Below the pieces are notes generated by a model. That model was not told the DNA's origin and did not search any database. It saw nothing but the letters and a program-made list of their open reading frames with translations. A DNA stretch of 64,000 bases from an uncultured Parabacteroides sp. GTDB lineage: Bacteria > Bacteroidota > Bacteroidia > Bacteroidales > Tannerellaceae. The translations under genes were made by a program, and so were the position numbers. How positions within the stretch are numbered: position 1 is the first letter of the stretch; each line of letters opens with the position of its first letter. Below, piece after piece: positions 52,958 to 60,886 of this stretch. Location: NCBI GenBank assembly GCA_910577325.1, contig CAJTMR010000010.1, positions 44,648 to 108,647 of the forward strand. The letters are read 5' to 3'.

Positions 52958-53650
52958 ATGGAAGTAAAAAAATCACCAAAAGCAGACCTGGAAAAAGGTA
53001 AAACGATGGGTATCCTGATGGGTATGATCGTCGGATTTGCAGTTCTGTTCGTCGGCTTCGAATGGAGCGACCGCGAAATCACAATCGCCACAAGTGAAGG
53101 CGTTGCCGATATCATCGCGGAAGAAGAAGTTGAAATCACGAGACCGGAGGATACTCCTCCCCCTCCTCCACCACCTCCTGCACCTCCTGTAGCAGAAGTA
53201 TTAAACGTTGTAGAAGATGACGTCAAGTTGGACGATGTCGAAATCGTATCTTCCGAAGACGACGCTTCATCGGCACAAGTCGAAGCCTATACTCCTCCTG
53301 CAGTAGTCGAAGAAGAAGAAGAAGAATCCTCACAGCAGATTTTCACAGTTGTAGAAACAATGCCTGAATTTCCGGGAGGACAAGGAGCTTTGTTGCAATA
53401 CCTGGCAAAATCAATCAAATATCCGATCATTGCCCAGGAAAACGGTATCCAGGGTCGTGTATCCTGCGCGTTTGTGGTTAACAAAGACGGTTCTATCGTA
53501 GACGCAGAAGTTGTTCGCGGTGTCGATCCGTCGCTGGACAAGGAAGCTCTCCGCGTGATCAACAGCATGCCGAAATGGTCACCGGGCAAACAGAGAGGTA
53601 AACCCGTACGTGTTAAATACACAGTGCCTGTTACATTCAGACTACAATAA
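52958..53650 (+). CDS. tonB: TonB-family energy-transducing protein
   Basis: A 230-aa protein anchored in the inner membrane (helix about 18-36), spanning the periplasm with a proline-rich part (PPPPPPPPAPP) and acidic stretches, and ending in the TonB C-terminal domain (about 140-230: VETMPEFPGGQGALLQYLA, GRVSCAFVVNKDGSIVDAEVV). It would pass proton-motive energy from ExbB/ExbD to TonB-dependent transporters such as the SusC here. Start taken at ATG 52958 (MEVKKSPKADL). Own promoter and terminator. Confidence 0.92.
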   Translation: MEVKKSPKADLEKGKTMGILMGMIVGFAVLFVGFEWSDREITIATSEGVADIIAEEEVEITRPEDTPPPPPPPPAPPVAEVLNVVEDDVKLDDVEIVSSEDDASSAQVEAYTPPAVVEEEEEESSQQIFTVVETMPEFPGGQGALLQYLAKSIKYPIIAQENGIQGRVSCAFVVNKDGSIVDAEVVRGVDPSLDKEALRVINSMPKWSPGKQRGKPVRVKYTVPVTFRLQ

Positions 53651-53667
53651 TAACATGTAAATAATAT

Positions 53668-53697
53668 AAAAAGGCTGCATCTTTCGCAGCCTTTTTT
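53668..53697 (+). terminator. Terminator of tonB
   Basis: AAGGCTGC (53671-53678) with GCAGCCTT (53686-53693), extended by A/T pairs, T run to 53697. Confidence 0.88.
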
Positions 53698-53714
53698 ATT
53701 TAAATAAATGACCT

Positions 53715-54689
53715 ATGTTCTCTTTTAATGATATCTTGGAAAAAATAGAGCAGGAAATTGCTCAGCTTCAATTCACCTGTCCTCCCAAAAGTTTATACGA
53801 CCCGATTGAATACATCCTTTCGCTGGGTGGAAAAAGAATCCGCCCGGCATTGGTGTTAATGGCATGCAATCTATATAAGGATAATGTAGATACAGCCCTC
53901 AAGCCGGCTTTGGGACTCGAAGTATTCCATAACTTCACGCTTCTGCACGATGACCTGATGGACGAAGCCGATAAAAGGAGGAACAAGCCGACCGTTCACA
54001 AAGTCTGGAATGCCAATACAGCCATCCTATCCGGAGATGCCATGCTGATCGCGGCCTATCAACTGATCGGCGAAACGAAATCCGAATCATTAAAAGAGAT
54101 ATTGGACCTGTTTACGGTTACGGCGCTTGAAATCTGCGGCGGACAGCAGTACGACATGGAGTTCGAGTCAAGAACGGACGTGACAGAAAATGAATACATC
54201 GAAATGATCCGGTTGAAGACAGCCGTACTGCTTGCGTGCGCCTTGAAGATGGGAGCCATCATGGGCAATGCACCCAAAGCCGATGCCGATGCACTGTATC
54301 AGTTCGGCATCAACATCGGACTTGCTTTCCAGTTGCAGGATGACCTATTGGATGTTTACGGAAACACCGCCACTTTCGGTAAAAATATCGGGGGAGACAT
54401 ACTCTGCAACAAAAAGACATTCATGTTGATCAACGCTCTCCGCCTATCCTCAAATGCCCAAAAGACAGAACTAAACAACTGGATCACCAAAAAGACATTT
54501 GACCCGGCAGAGAAAATCGCCGCAGTAACAGCTATTTATGACCAACTGCGGTTAAAAGAGTTGTCCGAAGAAAAAATACACGCATACTATAATGAAGCAA
54601 TGAACAACCTGACCTCTCTAAGCGTAGCTCCCGAAAGACTAACCACACTGAAAGAAGTCAGCGCCCGTTTAATGAACCGCCAATCTTAA
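53715..54689 (+). CDS. Trans-polyprenyl diphosphate synthase
   Basis: A 324-aa all-helical prenyl chain-elongation enzyme using IPP and allylic diphosphates. First Asp-rich motif LLHDDLMDEADKRR, second QLQDDLLDVYG, and the substrate Arg/Lys in LGGKRIRPALVLMA. Length fits octaprenyl- or geranylgeranyl-type synthases; the product length is not certain from the sequence, but a menaquinone side-chain role is likely in this group. The TatD gene starts 1 nt after the stop codon. Confidence 0.93.
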   Translation: MFSFNDILEKIEQEIAQLQFTCPPKSLYDPIEYILSLGGKRIRPALVLMACNLYKDNVDTALKPALGLEVFHNFTLLHDDLMDEADKRRNKPTVHKVWNANTAILSGDAMLIAAYQLIGETKSESLKEILDLFTVTALEICGGQQYDMEFESRTDVTENEYIEMIRLKTAVLLACALKMGAIMGNAPKADADALYQFGINIGLAFQLQDDLLDVYGNTATFGKNIGGDILCNKKTFMLINALRLSSNAQKTELNNWITKKTFDPAEKIAAVTAIYDQLRLKELSEEKIHAYYNEAMNNLTSLSVAPERLTTLKEVSARLMNRQS

Positions 54690-54690
54690 G

Positions 54691-55479
54691 ATGAAGCTGA
54701 TCGACACACACAACCATCTATATTTAGAGGATTTTGATCCGGAGCAGGACCAACTGGTTTCCATCGCAAAAGAGTCAGGCATAGACGCCCTGCTCCTTCC
54801 GAACGTCGACACGACCACCATCGAGCGGATGCATGATCTATGCGACCGCCATCCGGATTTCACCTACCCAATGATGGGATTGCACCCGACCAGCGTAAAC
54901 GAGCACTATGCCGGAGACTTGAAGGCGATAGAAGCATGGCTCGGTAAACGTGCTTATTACGGAATCGGAGAAATAGGCATAGACCTGTATTGGGACAAAA
55001 CACACCTGAAGGAACAAAAAGAAGTATTCGAGGAGCAACTCAAATGGAGTATTGACCTCAATCTGCCGGTGGCCATTCATACTCGTGAGGCATATCCGGA
55101 AGTTTTCGACTCCTTATATAAGGTAGGAGCCGGTAAACTCTTCGGAGTCTTTCACAGTTTTACCGGTAATGAAGCCGACTTGAATGAAATAAACAAACTG
55201 GAAAATTTCAAAATCGGAATAAATGGAGTTATTACATTCAAGAACTCCCGGCTATCGGAAACCATCCGCCAGACAGACATCAATAAAATAGTATTGGAAA
55301 CAGATGCCCCCTACCTCGCTCCCGTCCCTTACAGGGGAAAAAGAAACGAGCCAGCCTATATCTGGAAAACGGCAGAAAAGGTAGCCTCGACATACGGTCT
55401 GACACTCGAAAAGGTGGTTGAAACAACACGGGTAAATGCTCTAAAACTATTTAAAATCGAGAATAAACCGATATCATGA
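54691..55479 (+). CDS. TatD-family metal-dependent deoxyribonuclease
   Basis: A 262-aa amidohydrolase-fold nuclease. Metal site DTHNHLYLEDF at 4-14, then a Glu in GIGEIGIDLYWD, His in VAIHTREAYPEV and FGVFHSFTG, and the last Asp in LETDAPYLAP. TatD enzymes trim 3' ends of DNA or RNA and join in repair; the exact substrate here is unknown. Directly coupled to the polyprenyl synthase gene. Confidence 0.93.
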   Translation: MKLIDTHNHLYLEDFDPEQDQLVSIAKESGIDALLLPNVDTTTIERMHDLCDRHPDFTYPMMGLHPTSVNEHYAGDLKAIEAWLGKRAYYGIGEIGIDLYWDKTHLKEQKEVFEEQLKWSIDLNLPVAIHTREAYPEVFDSLYKVGAGKLFGVFHSFTGNEADLNEINKLENFKIGINGVITFKNSRLSETIRQTDINKIVLETDAPYLAPVPYRGKRNEPAYIWKTAEKVASTYGLTLEKVVETTRVNALKLFKIENKPIS

Positions 55480-55623
55480 GATATTTTCACGCGTATTCAA
55501 AATTTATCCACCATATATTGTGCATATATCAAGCAAAAACTATAGATTTGTGCACTGAAACGTTTGGATATGCGATTTTTTTCGTATTTTGCACCCGTTT
55601 TAGAAAAGCGGTAGCTTGTTTTT

Positions 55624-55711
55624 GGAGAGATGCTCGAGTGGTTGAAGAGGCACGCCTGGAAAGCGTGTAAACCCCTAAAGGGTTTCGCGGGTTCGAATCC
55701 CGCTCTCTCCG
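55624..55711 (+). tRNA. tRNA-Ser (anticodon GGA)
   Basis: 88 nt. Acceptor GGAGAGA (55624-55630) pairs with TCTCTCC (55704-55710), discriminator G. Anticodon loop CTGGAAA gives GGA; a long variable arm, as expected for Ser, and a T arm GCGGG-TTCGAAT-CCCGC. CCA is not encoded. The flanks 55480-55623 and 55712-55792 hold no gene. Confidence 0.95.
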
Positions 55712-55792
55712 CTTTAAGATACCATGACGATTATCAATAACAAAAAATAAAAACAAATAAGAGAATTATTAATCTTAAAAATTAAACACACA

Positions 55793-56530
55793 ATGAAAAA
55801 GTATTTTGCAAAAACATTCATGAGTTTATGCGCTCTTGGAATCTCTTCTGTAGCATTCGCGCAAGAAGCAGCCGAAACCGCTGTTGAAGGTGGTATGTAC
55901 CAGGCTTTGAAGACTAAGTTTATCGAAGGTGGTGCAGACTTCATGAGTTTGGTTGCCATCGCATTGATCTTCGGTTTGGCTTTCTGCTTGGAAAGAATCA
56001 TCTATCTGAACTTGGCTGAAACTAACTCCAACAAATTGTTGAAAGGTATCGAGGACGCTTTGGATAAAGGTGATGTAGAAGGTGCAAAAGCTATCGCACG
56101 TGATACAAGAGGTCCTATCGCTTCTATCGCTTATCAGGGTCTGATGAGAATTGACCAGGGTATTGACGTTGTTGAAAAATCTATCGTTTCTTACGGTGGT
56201 GTTCAGGGTGGCCTTTTGGAAAAGAACATGTCTTGGATCACTTTGTTTATCGCAATGGCTCCGTCACTGGGATTCTTGGGAACTGTAGTAGGTATGATCA
56301 TGGCGTTCGACAAAATCGAACAGATTGGTGATATCAGCCCGACGGTTGTAGCAGGTGGTATGAAAGTGGCCTTGATCACAACTGTAGGTGGTTTGATCGT
56401 AGCACTGATCCTTCAGGTATTCTATAACTATTTGCTGAGCAAACTGGAAGCAATCCTGAATCAGATGGAAGATGCTTCTATCACATTGCTGGACTTAGTT
56501 ATCAAATACAACCTCAAATTCAGAAAATAA
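55793..56530 (+). CDS. exbB: ExbB/TolQ/MotA-family proton channel
   Basis: A 245-aa inner-membrane protein with three membrane helices (about 48-66, 142-168, 190-216) and the channel motif APSLGFLGTVVGMIMAF. The first 24 residues look like a cleaved signal peptide (SVAFAQ), typical for Bacteroidales ExbB. With two ExbD proteins encoded downstream it makes the motor for TonB. Codon use is rich in GGT/GAA, suggesting high expression compared with neighbours. Confidence 0.94.
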   Translation: MKKYFAKTFMSLCALGISSVAFAQEAAETAVEGGMYQALKTKFIEGGADFMSLVAIALIFGLAFCLERIIYLNLAETNSNKLLKGIEDALDKGDVEGAKAIARDTRGPIASIAYQGLMRIDQGIDVVEKSIVSYGGVQGGLLEKNMSWITLFIAMAPSLGFLGTVVGMIMAFDKIEQIGDISPTVVAGGMKVALITTVGGLIVALILQVFYNYLLSKLEAILNQMEDASITLLDLVIKYNLKFRK

Positions 56531-56539
56531 TAAACAACT

Positions 56540-57013
56540 ATGGCAGTTACTAAAATTAGAAAAATGTCCAGTTGGACACTGCTGATAGTTTCGCTTATCA
56601 GCCTTGTCGTACTGGGTCTGTTCTTCGGCGGAGGTGTATCGAATCCTGGCGAAGAAATGAAAGAATATGTAAATACCGGCTTGTTGATCAATTGGACAAC
56701 AGGATTATTCTTTATTACGATCGCTTGCATGGTATTGTTTGCAATTTGGCAGTTTGTCTCTTTACTGACATCAAATCCTAAATCTGCTGTAACTTCGCTG
56801 ATTGTCGCAGTAGCTTTTGTTGCCATGTTATTCATTACCTATTCCATCGGAGATGCGACTCCGTTAGGAGGTATGAATGCCGACTCTCAGAAATATAACA
56901 CAGCCGGTTGGTTGAAAATTACAGATATGTGGATTTGGTCTACAGCAATCTTGTTGGTGTTAATCATCGCTGGTGTTGTCTGGGGCTCCGTAAAAAGAAT
57001 GATCAGTAAATAA
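56540..57013 (+). CDS. Four-helix membrane protein of the exb cluster
   Basis: A 157-aa inner-membrane protein with four predicted helices (about 13-36, 54-75, 83-103, 130-150) and no catalytic motif. I know no function. It sits in the exb operon, 9 nt after exbB and 33 nt before exbD, so it probably belongs to the same motor, perhaps as an extra stator or assembly factor. That is inference from position. Confidence 0.85.
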   Translation: MAVTKIRKMSSWTLLIVSLISLVVLGLFFGGGVSNPGEEMKEYVNTGLLINWTTGLFFITIACMVLFAIWQFVSLLTSNPKSAVTSLIVAVAFVAMLFITYSIGDATPLGGMNADSQKYNTAGWLKITDMWIWSTAILLVLIIAGVVWGSVKRMISK

Positions 57014-57046
57014 TAGTAATAACGAAATTGATTAAACAAGAAAGAA

Positions 57047-57634
57047 ATGGGTAAGAAAAGAAAGACACCGGGTATCAATGGATCGTCTTCAGCCGATATT
57101 GCTTTCATGTTGCTTATCTTCTTCCTTATTACTACATCCATGGATACAGATAAAGGTTTGGCAAGACGTTTGCCGCCTCCTGTACCTAAAGACCAAAAGA
57201 AGGATGATGTTGATGTTAACAAGAGAAACCTGCTGATTGTATTGATCAACAGTGGTAACCAGATTCTCTGCGGCGACCAGTTCGTCGACATCAAGCAATT
57301 GAAAGACAAAGTTAAAGAGTTCATTGAAAATCCGTACAACGACGCGAATAAGCCCGAAAAAACAGAAGAGGACGTTCCTTTCTTCGGAAAAGTAATGACC
57401 GCTAAAAAACACGTGATTTCCTTGCAGAATGACCGTGGTACTGAATATCAGGCTTACATCAGTGTTCAGAACGAATTAGCAAAAGCATATAATGAACTGC
57501 GTGATGATGTTTCCAAAAAGAAATTCGGAAAAGCATTCGCAGATCTGGATGAAGATCAACAAAAGGCTGTGCAACAGATTTATCCGCAAAAGATTTCTGA
57601 AGCAGAACCTAAAAATTATGGAGATAAGAAGTAA
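57047..57634 (+). CDS. exbD: ExbD/TolR-family motor subunit, long form
   Basis: A 195-aa protein with one N-terminal membrane helix (SSADIAFMLLIFFLITTSM, with the conserved proton-carrying Asp in the helix) and a periplasmic domain of about 150 residues, longer than the classic form, rich in Lys and Asp. It would pair with ExbB. Its stop codon shares a base with the start of the second exbD. Confidence 0.93.
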   Translation: MGKKRKTPGINGSSSADIAFMLLIFFLITTSMDTDKGLARRLPPPVPKDQKKDDVDVNKRNLLIVLINSGNQILCGDQFVDIKQLKDKVKEFIENPYNDANKPEKTEEDVPFFGKVMTAKKHVISLQNDRGTEYQAYISVQNELAKAYNELRDDVSKKKFGKAFADLDEDQQKAVQQIYPQKISEAEPKNYGDKK

Positions 57635-58101
57635 TGGGAAAGTTTAGTAAAGCGGGCGGACGTGAAATGCCCGAATTGAATACGTCATCATTACCTGACT
57701 TGGTGTTCGCTTTCTTGTTCTTCATCATGATGGTAACATCCATGCGTGAAGTAACATTGATGGTACAATTCCGTGCTCCACAGGCTACTGAACTTCAGAA
57801 GTTGGAAAAGAAATCGTTGGTTACATTCATCTATGTTGGAAAGCCGACTCAGGAATATCAAACCAAAATGGGTTCCGAAGCCCGTTTGCAGTTGAATGAC
57901 AAGTTTGCTGAAGTATCGGAAATTCAGGACTATATTGCTCAGGAAAAATCCAGTATGAAAGAAGAAGACCAGCCGTTCATGACAGTATCTATCAAGGCCG
58001 ATCAAGAAACCAAGATGGGTATTATCACAGACGTTAAACAGGCACTTCGTGAAGCATACGCGTTAAAGATTAGCTACTCGGCCCGTCAGGCTGCCAACTA
58101 A
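57634..58101 (+). CDS. exbD: ExbD/TolR-family motor subunit, short form
   Basis: A 155-aa second ExbD. N-terminal helix with the conserved Asp (NTSSLPDLVFAFLFFIMMVTSM) and a shorter periplasmic domain ending in YALKISYSARQAAN. Overlaps the preceding gene by one base (TAATG). Two different ExbD proteins with one ExbB are typical of Bacteroidetes and suggest a mixed motor. Confidence 0.93.
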   Translation: MGKFSKAGGREMPELNTSSLPDLVFAFLFFIMMVTSMREVTLMVQFRAPQATELQKLEKKSLVTFIYVGKPTQEYQTKMGSEARLQLNDKFAEVSEIQDYIAQEKSSMKEEDQPFMTVSIKADQETKMGIITDVKQALREAYALKISYSARQAAN

Positions 58102-58119
58102 TCATCGGATATACAAAAC

Positions 58120-58152
58120 AAAAAAGGCGAGGTTGTCAACCCCGCCTTTTTT
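58120..58152. terminator. Bidirectional terminator after the exb cluster
   Basis: AAAAAAGGCG with CGCCTTTTTT plus AGGTT/AACC near the loop, one mismatch. A and T runs on both sides serve exbD and the convergent GNAT gene. Confidence 0.88.
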
Positions 58153-58172
58153 ATTGCCTTGCCTGTTTCCGA

Positions 58173-58727
58173 TCAAATACTTTTAACCCCATAAACATTC
58201 TCATGCAAGCAATTCTTCACTTGCTCGAACGAATGCTCCAGATCAACGTCGCCATACATCATAAGCCGCATTTCCAACCATTCTCCACCCGCCCGATAAG
58301 GAGGCTGATGATAAACATGATTGTCCAGTTTAAAGCCCAAACGCTCATAGAAACCAATCCTGCGCCTACTTATCCCGTCGACAGGCATTTCCACCTCCAA
58401 TACAACCGGAGTTGCGCAAAAGAGCTGGAATTGCTTCATGGCTTCTGCTCCTATTCCACCATTACGAAACTCCGGATCAATTGCAAAATGCTCCACATAA
58501 GTATAGCCGTCAAAAAGCCAAGCGGTAATGAAACCGACATACCGGTCTTCTCTTGACAAAGCATACACTATAAACCGAGATTCATCTTTTACCAAATTAC
58601 GAACAAGCGGAAAGTCACGACGTTCAACTTCCGGAAAAGATTCCGTATATGTTTTCTCTATCAAGTGCCATACCGGATCAAGAAAATCTTTTACAGACCT
58701 ACATGCTACTACTGATTGCAAACTCAT
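58173..58727 (-). CDS. GNAT-family N-acetyltransferase
   Basis: A 184-aa acyltransferase. Acetyl-CoA loop in DPEFRNGGIGAEAMKQF, preceded by YVEHFAI, followed by RRIGFYERLGFKLDN. Substrate unknown; small amines or protein N-termini are common for the family. Monocistronic. No exact TAnnTTTG on the minus strand upstream. Confidence 0.88.
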   Translation of the reverse strand: MSLQSVVACRSVKDFLDPVWHLIEKTYTESFPEVERRDFPLVRNLVKDESRFIVYALSREDRYVGFITAWLFDGYTYVEHFAIDPEFRNGGIGAEAMKQFQLFCATPVVLEVEMPVDGISRRRIGFYERLGFKLDNHVYHQPPYRAGGEWLEMRLMMYGDVDLEHSFEQVKNCLHENVYGVKSI

Positions 58728-58818
58728 AAAACTATAGAATTAAAGATTATTATTGCCAAAGGAACTTACAAACTAAAATATTCTACAAAAAAACGAAGGC
58801 CAATCATTAGAGATTATT

Positions 58819-58826
58819 TATATTTG
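58819..58826 (+). promoter_or_regulatory. -7 promoter element for the Lrp-type gene
   Basis: TATATTTG, exact TAnnTTTG, 50 nt before the start codon. Confidence 0.5.
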
Positions 58827-58876
58827 TCACCAAATTGTAAGAATTGATTATACAGATATACAAATATAGATAAATT

Positions 58877-59350
58877 ATGGCACACCATCAATTGGATGAA
58901 CTTGACGAGAAAATATTAAAACTAATCATTGGCAATGCCCGTATGCCTTTCCTCGAGGTCGCACGGGAATGTAATGTATCGGGGGCAGCAATACACCAAC
59001 GTATACAAAAACTCACCAATCTCGGCGTAATCAAAGGATCTGAATTTATCGTCGACAACACAAAAGTAGGTTATGAAACCTGCGCATACATGGGCCTGTT
59101 CCTCAAATCTCCCGGACAATTCCCATCTGTGACGGAAGCGCTGAAAGAAATTCCGGAAGTCGTCGAATGCCATTATACAACAGGGCAATACGACTTATTT
59201 ATAAAGATATATGCGAAAAACAACCAACATCTGCTAAGTATTATCCATAATAAACTGCAACCATTAGGCCTTGCCCGGACCGAATCGCTGATTTCTTTCA
59301 AAGAAGCATTCAAACGACAAATCCCAATCGATTTGGAAGATGAAGATTAA
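58877..59350 (+). CDS. Lrp/AsnC-family transcriptional regulator
   Basis: A 157-aa feast/famine regulator: winged HTH at about 8-58 (LEVARECNVSGAAIHQRIQKLTNLGVI) and a RAM ligand domain with ECHYTTGQYDLFIKIYA. It likely senses an amino acid. It converges on asnS, but this order alone does not show that asparagine is its ligand. The long acidic tail (IDLEDED) is unusual in length but common in this group. Confidence 0.92.
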   Translation: MAHHQLDELDEKILKLIIGNARMPFLEVARECNVSGAAIHQRIQKLTNLGVIKGSEFIVDNTKVGYETCAYMGLFLKSPGQFPSVTEALKEIPEVVECHYTTGQYDLFIKIYAKNNQHLLSIIHNKLQPLGLARTESLISFKEAFKRQIPIDLEDED

Positions 59351-59352
59351 AT

Positions 59353-59394
59353 AAAACTCCGCATAGAACACTCAAGACTATGCGGAGTTTTTAT
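59353..59394. terminator. Bidirectional terminator between Lrp-type gene and asnS
   Basis: 13-bp perfect stem AAACTCCGCATAG (59354-59366) with its complement (59378-59390), flanked by A and T runs. Confidence 0.9.
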
Positions 59395-59412
59395 TTTCAA
59401 TTTTATGCGAAA

Positions 59413-60819
59413 TCAGAAATCGGCATTCTTTGGTGTACGCGGGAAAGGAATCACGTCACGAATATTTGTCATACCTGTCACAAACAACAACAAACGTTCA
59501 AAGCCCAGACCAAAACCGGAATGAGGGACTGTACCGAAGCGACGAGTGTCCAAATACCACCACATATCTTTCATCGGAATACCCATTTCATTGATACGGT
59601 TCAGCAATTTGTCATAGTCGGCTTCACGTTCGGAACCACCAATGATTTCACCGATTTTGGGGAATAATACATCCATCGCACGAACAGTCTTGCCATCTTC
59701 ATTCTGCTTCATATAAAAAGCTTTGATCTCTTTCGGGTAGTCAGTCAGGATTACCGGACACTTGAAATGTTCCTCAACCAAGAAACGTTCATGTTCCGAA
59801 GCCAAATCGACTCCCCAATATATCGGGAATTCAAACGAATGACCTTTAGCAACAGCCTCTTCCAAGATCTTGATTCCTTCCGTATAAGACAAACGGACAA
59901 AATCGTATTTCAACACTCCCTCCAAACGTTCGATCAAACCTTTATCGAACATATCGTTCAAGAATTTGATATCGTCCATACAGTTGTCCAAAGCCCATTG
60001 CACACAATATTTGATGAATTCTTCCGCCAACTGCATATTGTCCAGGATATCATTGAACGCCACTTCCGGCTCGATCATCCAAAACTCAGCCAAATGGCGG
60101 GGAGTGTTGGAATTTTCCGCACGGAAAGTCGGCCCGAACGTATAAATCTGTCCCAAAGCCGTAGCGGCCAATTCACCTTCCAACTGTCCGGAAACAGTCA
60201 GGCTCGCCTGTTTACCGAAAAAATCGTTATCGTAAACAATAGCTCCGTTCTCATCCTTCTTCAGATCGTATAGATTCATGGTTGTCACCTGAAACATCTG
60301 ACCTGCACCTTCACAATCAGAAGCAGTGATCAGCGGTGTGTGAAAATAGAAGAACCCTCTGTCATGGAAAAATTTATGAATGGCATAAGCCATGTTATGA
60401 CGAATACGGAACACTGCACCAAATGTATTCGTACGTGGACGGAGATGAGCGATCTCACGCAGGAATTCCATCGAATGGCCTTTCTTCTGCAAAGGATAAG
60501 TATTCGGATCGGCAGAACCGTAAATTTCTATTTCAGTAGCCTGGATCTCCACATTCTGCCCCTTGCCCTGTGACTGTACCAACGTACCGTTTACGCTGAT
60601 GCTTGCACCTGTTGTTATCGGTTTCAGAAATTCTTCCCCCAGCTTGTCCACGTCTACAACGATCTGAACATTATTTATTGTAGAACCGTCATTTAAGGCG
60701 ATGAAACTAACCTGTTTACTACCACGGCGGGTACGCACCCAACCTTTCACGTTAACGGTCGTGCCAAAAGCATCGCTTTTCAACACATCTACAACTTTTG
60801 TTCTTTTAATTGCTTCCAT
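59413..60819 (-). CDS. asnS: Asparaginyl-tRNA synthetase
   Basis: A 468-aa class II synthetase that charges tRNA-Asn. OB-fold anticodon domain at about 15-105, then catalytic core with motif 2 FRAENSNTPRHLAEFWMIE and motif 3 SGFGLGFERLL. Length matches bacterial AsnS. It is 67 nt downstream of the pseudouridine synthase gene, in the same direction; a short hairpin (60854-60878) lies in that gap but without a T run, so cotranscription is possible. Confidence 0.96.
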   Translation of the reverse strand: MEAIKRTKVVDVLKSDAFGTTVNVKGWVRTRRGSKQVSFIALNDGSTINNVQIVVDVDKLGEEFLKPITTGASISVNGTLVQSQGKGQNVEIQATEIEIYGSADPNTYPLQKKGHSMEFLREIAHLRPRTNTFGAVFRIRHNMAYAIHKFFHDRGFFYFHTPLITASDCEGAGQMFQVTTMNLYDLKKDENGAIVYDNDFFGKQASLTVSGQLEGELAATALGQIYTFGPTFRAENSNTPRHLAEFWMIEPEVAFNDILDNMQLAEEFIKYCVQWALDNCMDDIKFLNDMFDKGLIERLEGVLKYDFVRLSYTEGIKILEEAVAKGHSFEFPIYWGVDLASEHERFLVEEHFKCPVILTDYPKEIKAFYMKQNEDGKTVRAMDVLFPKIGEIIGGSEREADYDKLLNRINEMGIPMKDMWWYLDTRRFGTVPHSGFGLGFERLLLFVTGMTNIRDVIPFPRTPKNADF

Positions 60820-60886
60820 GTTTATATTTTTATTCTTAGGTAATCAATACAAGTTAGCCGGCTTTTCCGACCGGCTAAACTCCATA

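Noticed and set aside
55529..55756. Minus-strand ORF containing a RERDSNPR-type stretch
   Set aside because: It is the antisense translation of tRNA-Ser, a classic false gene.
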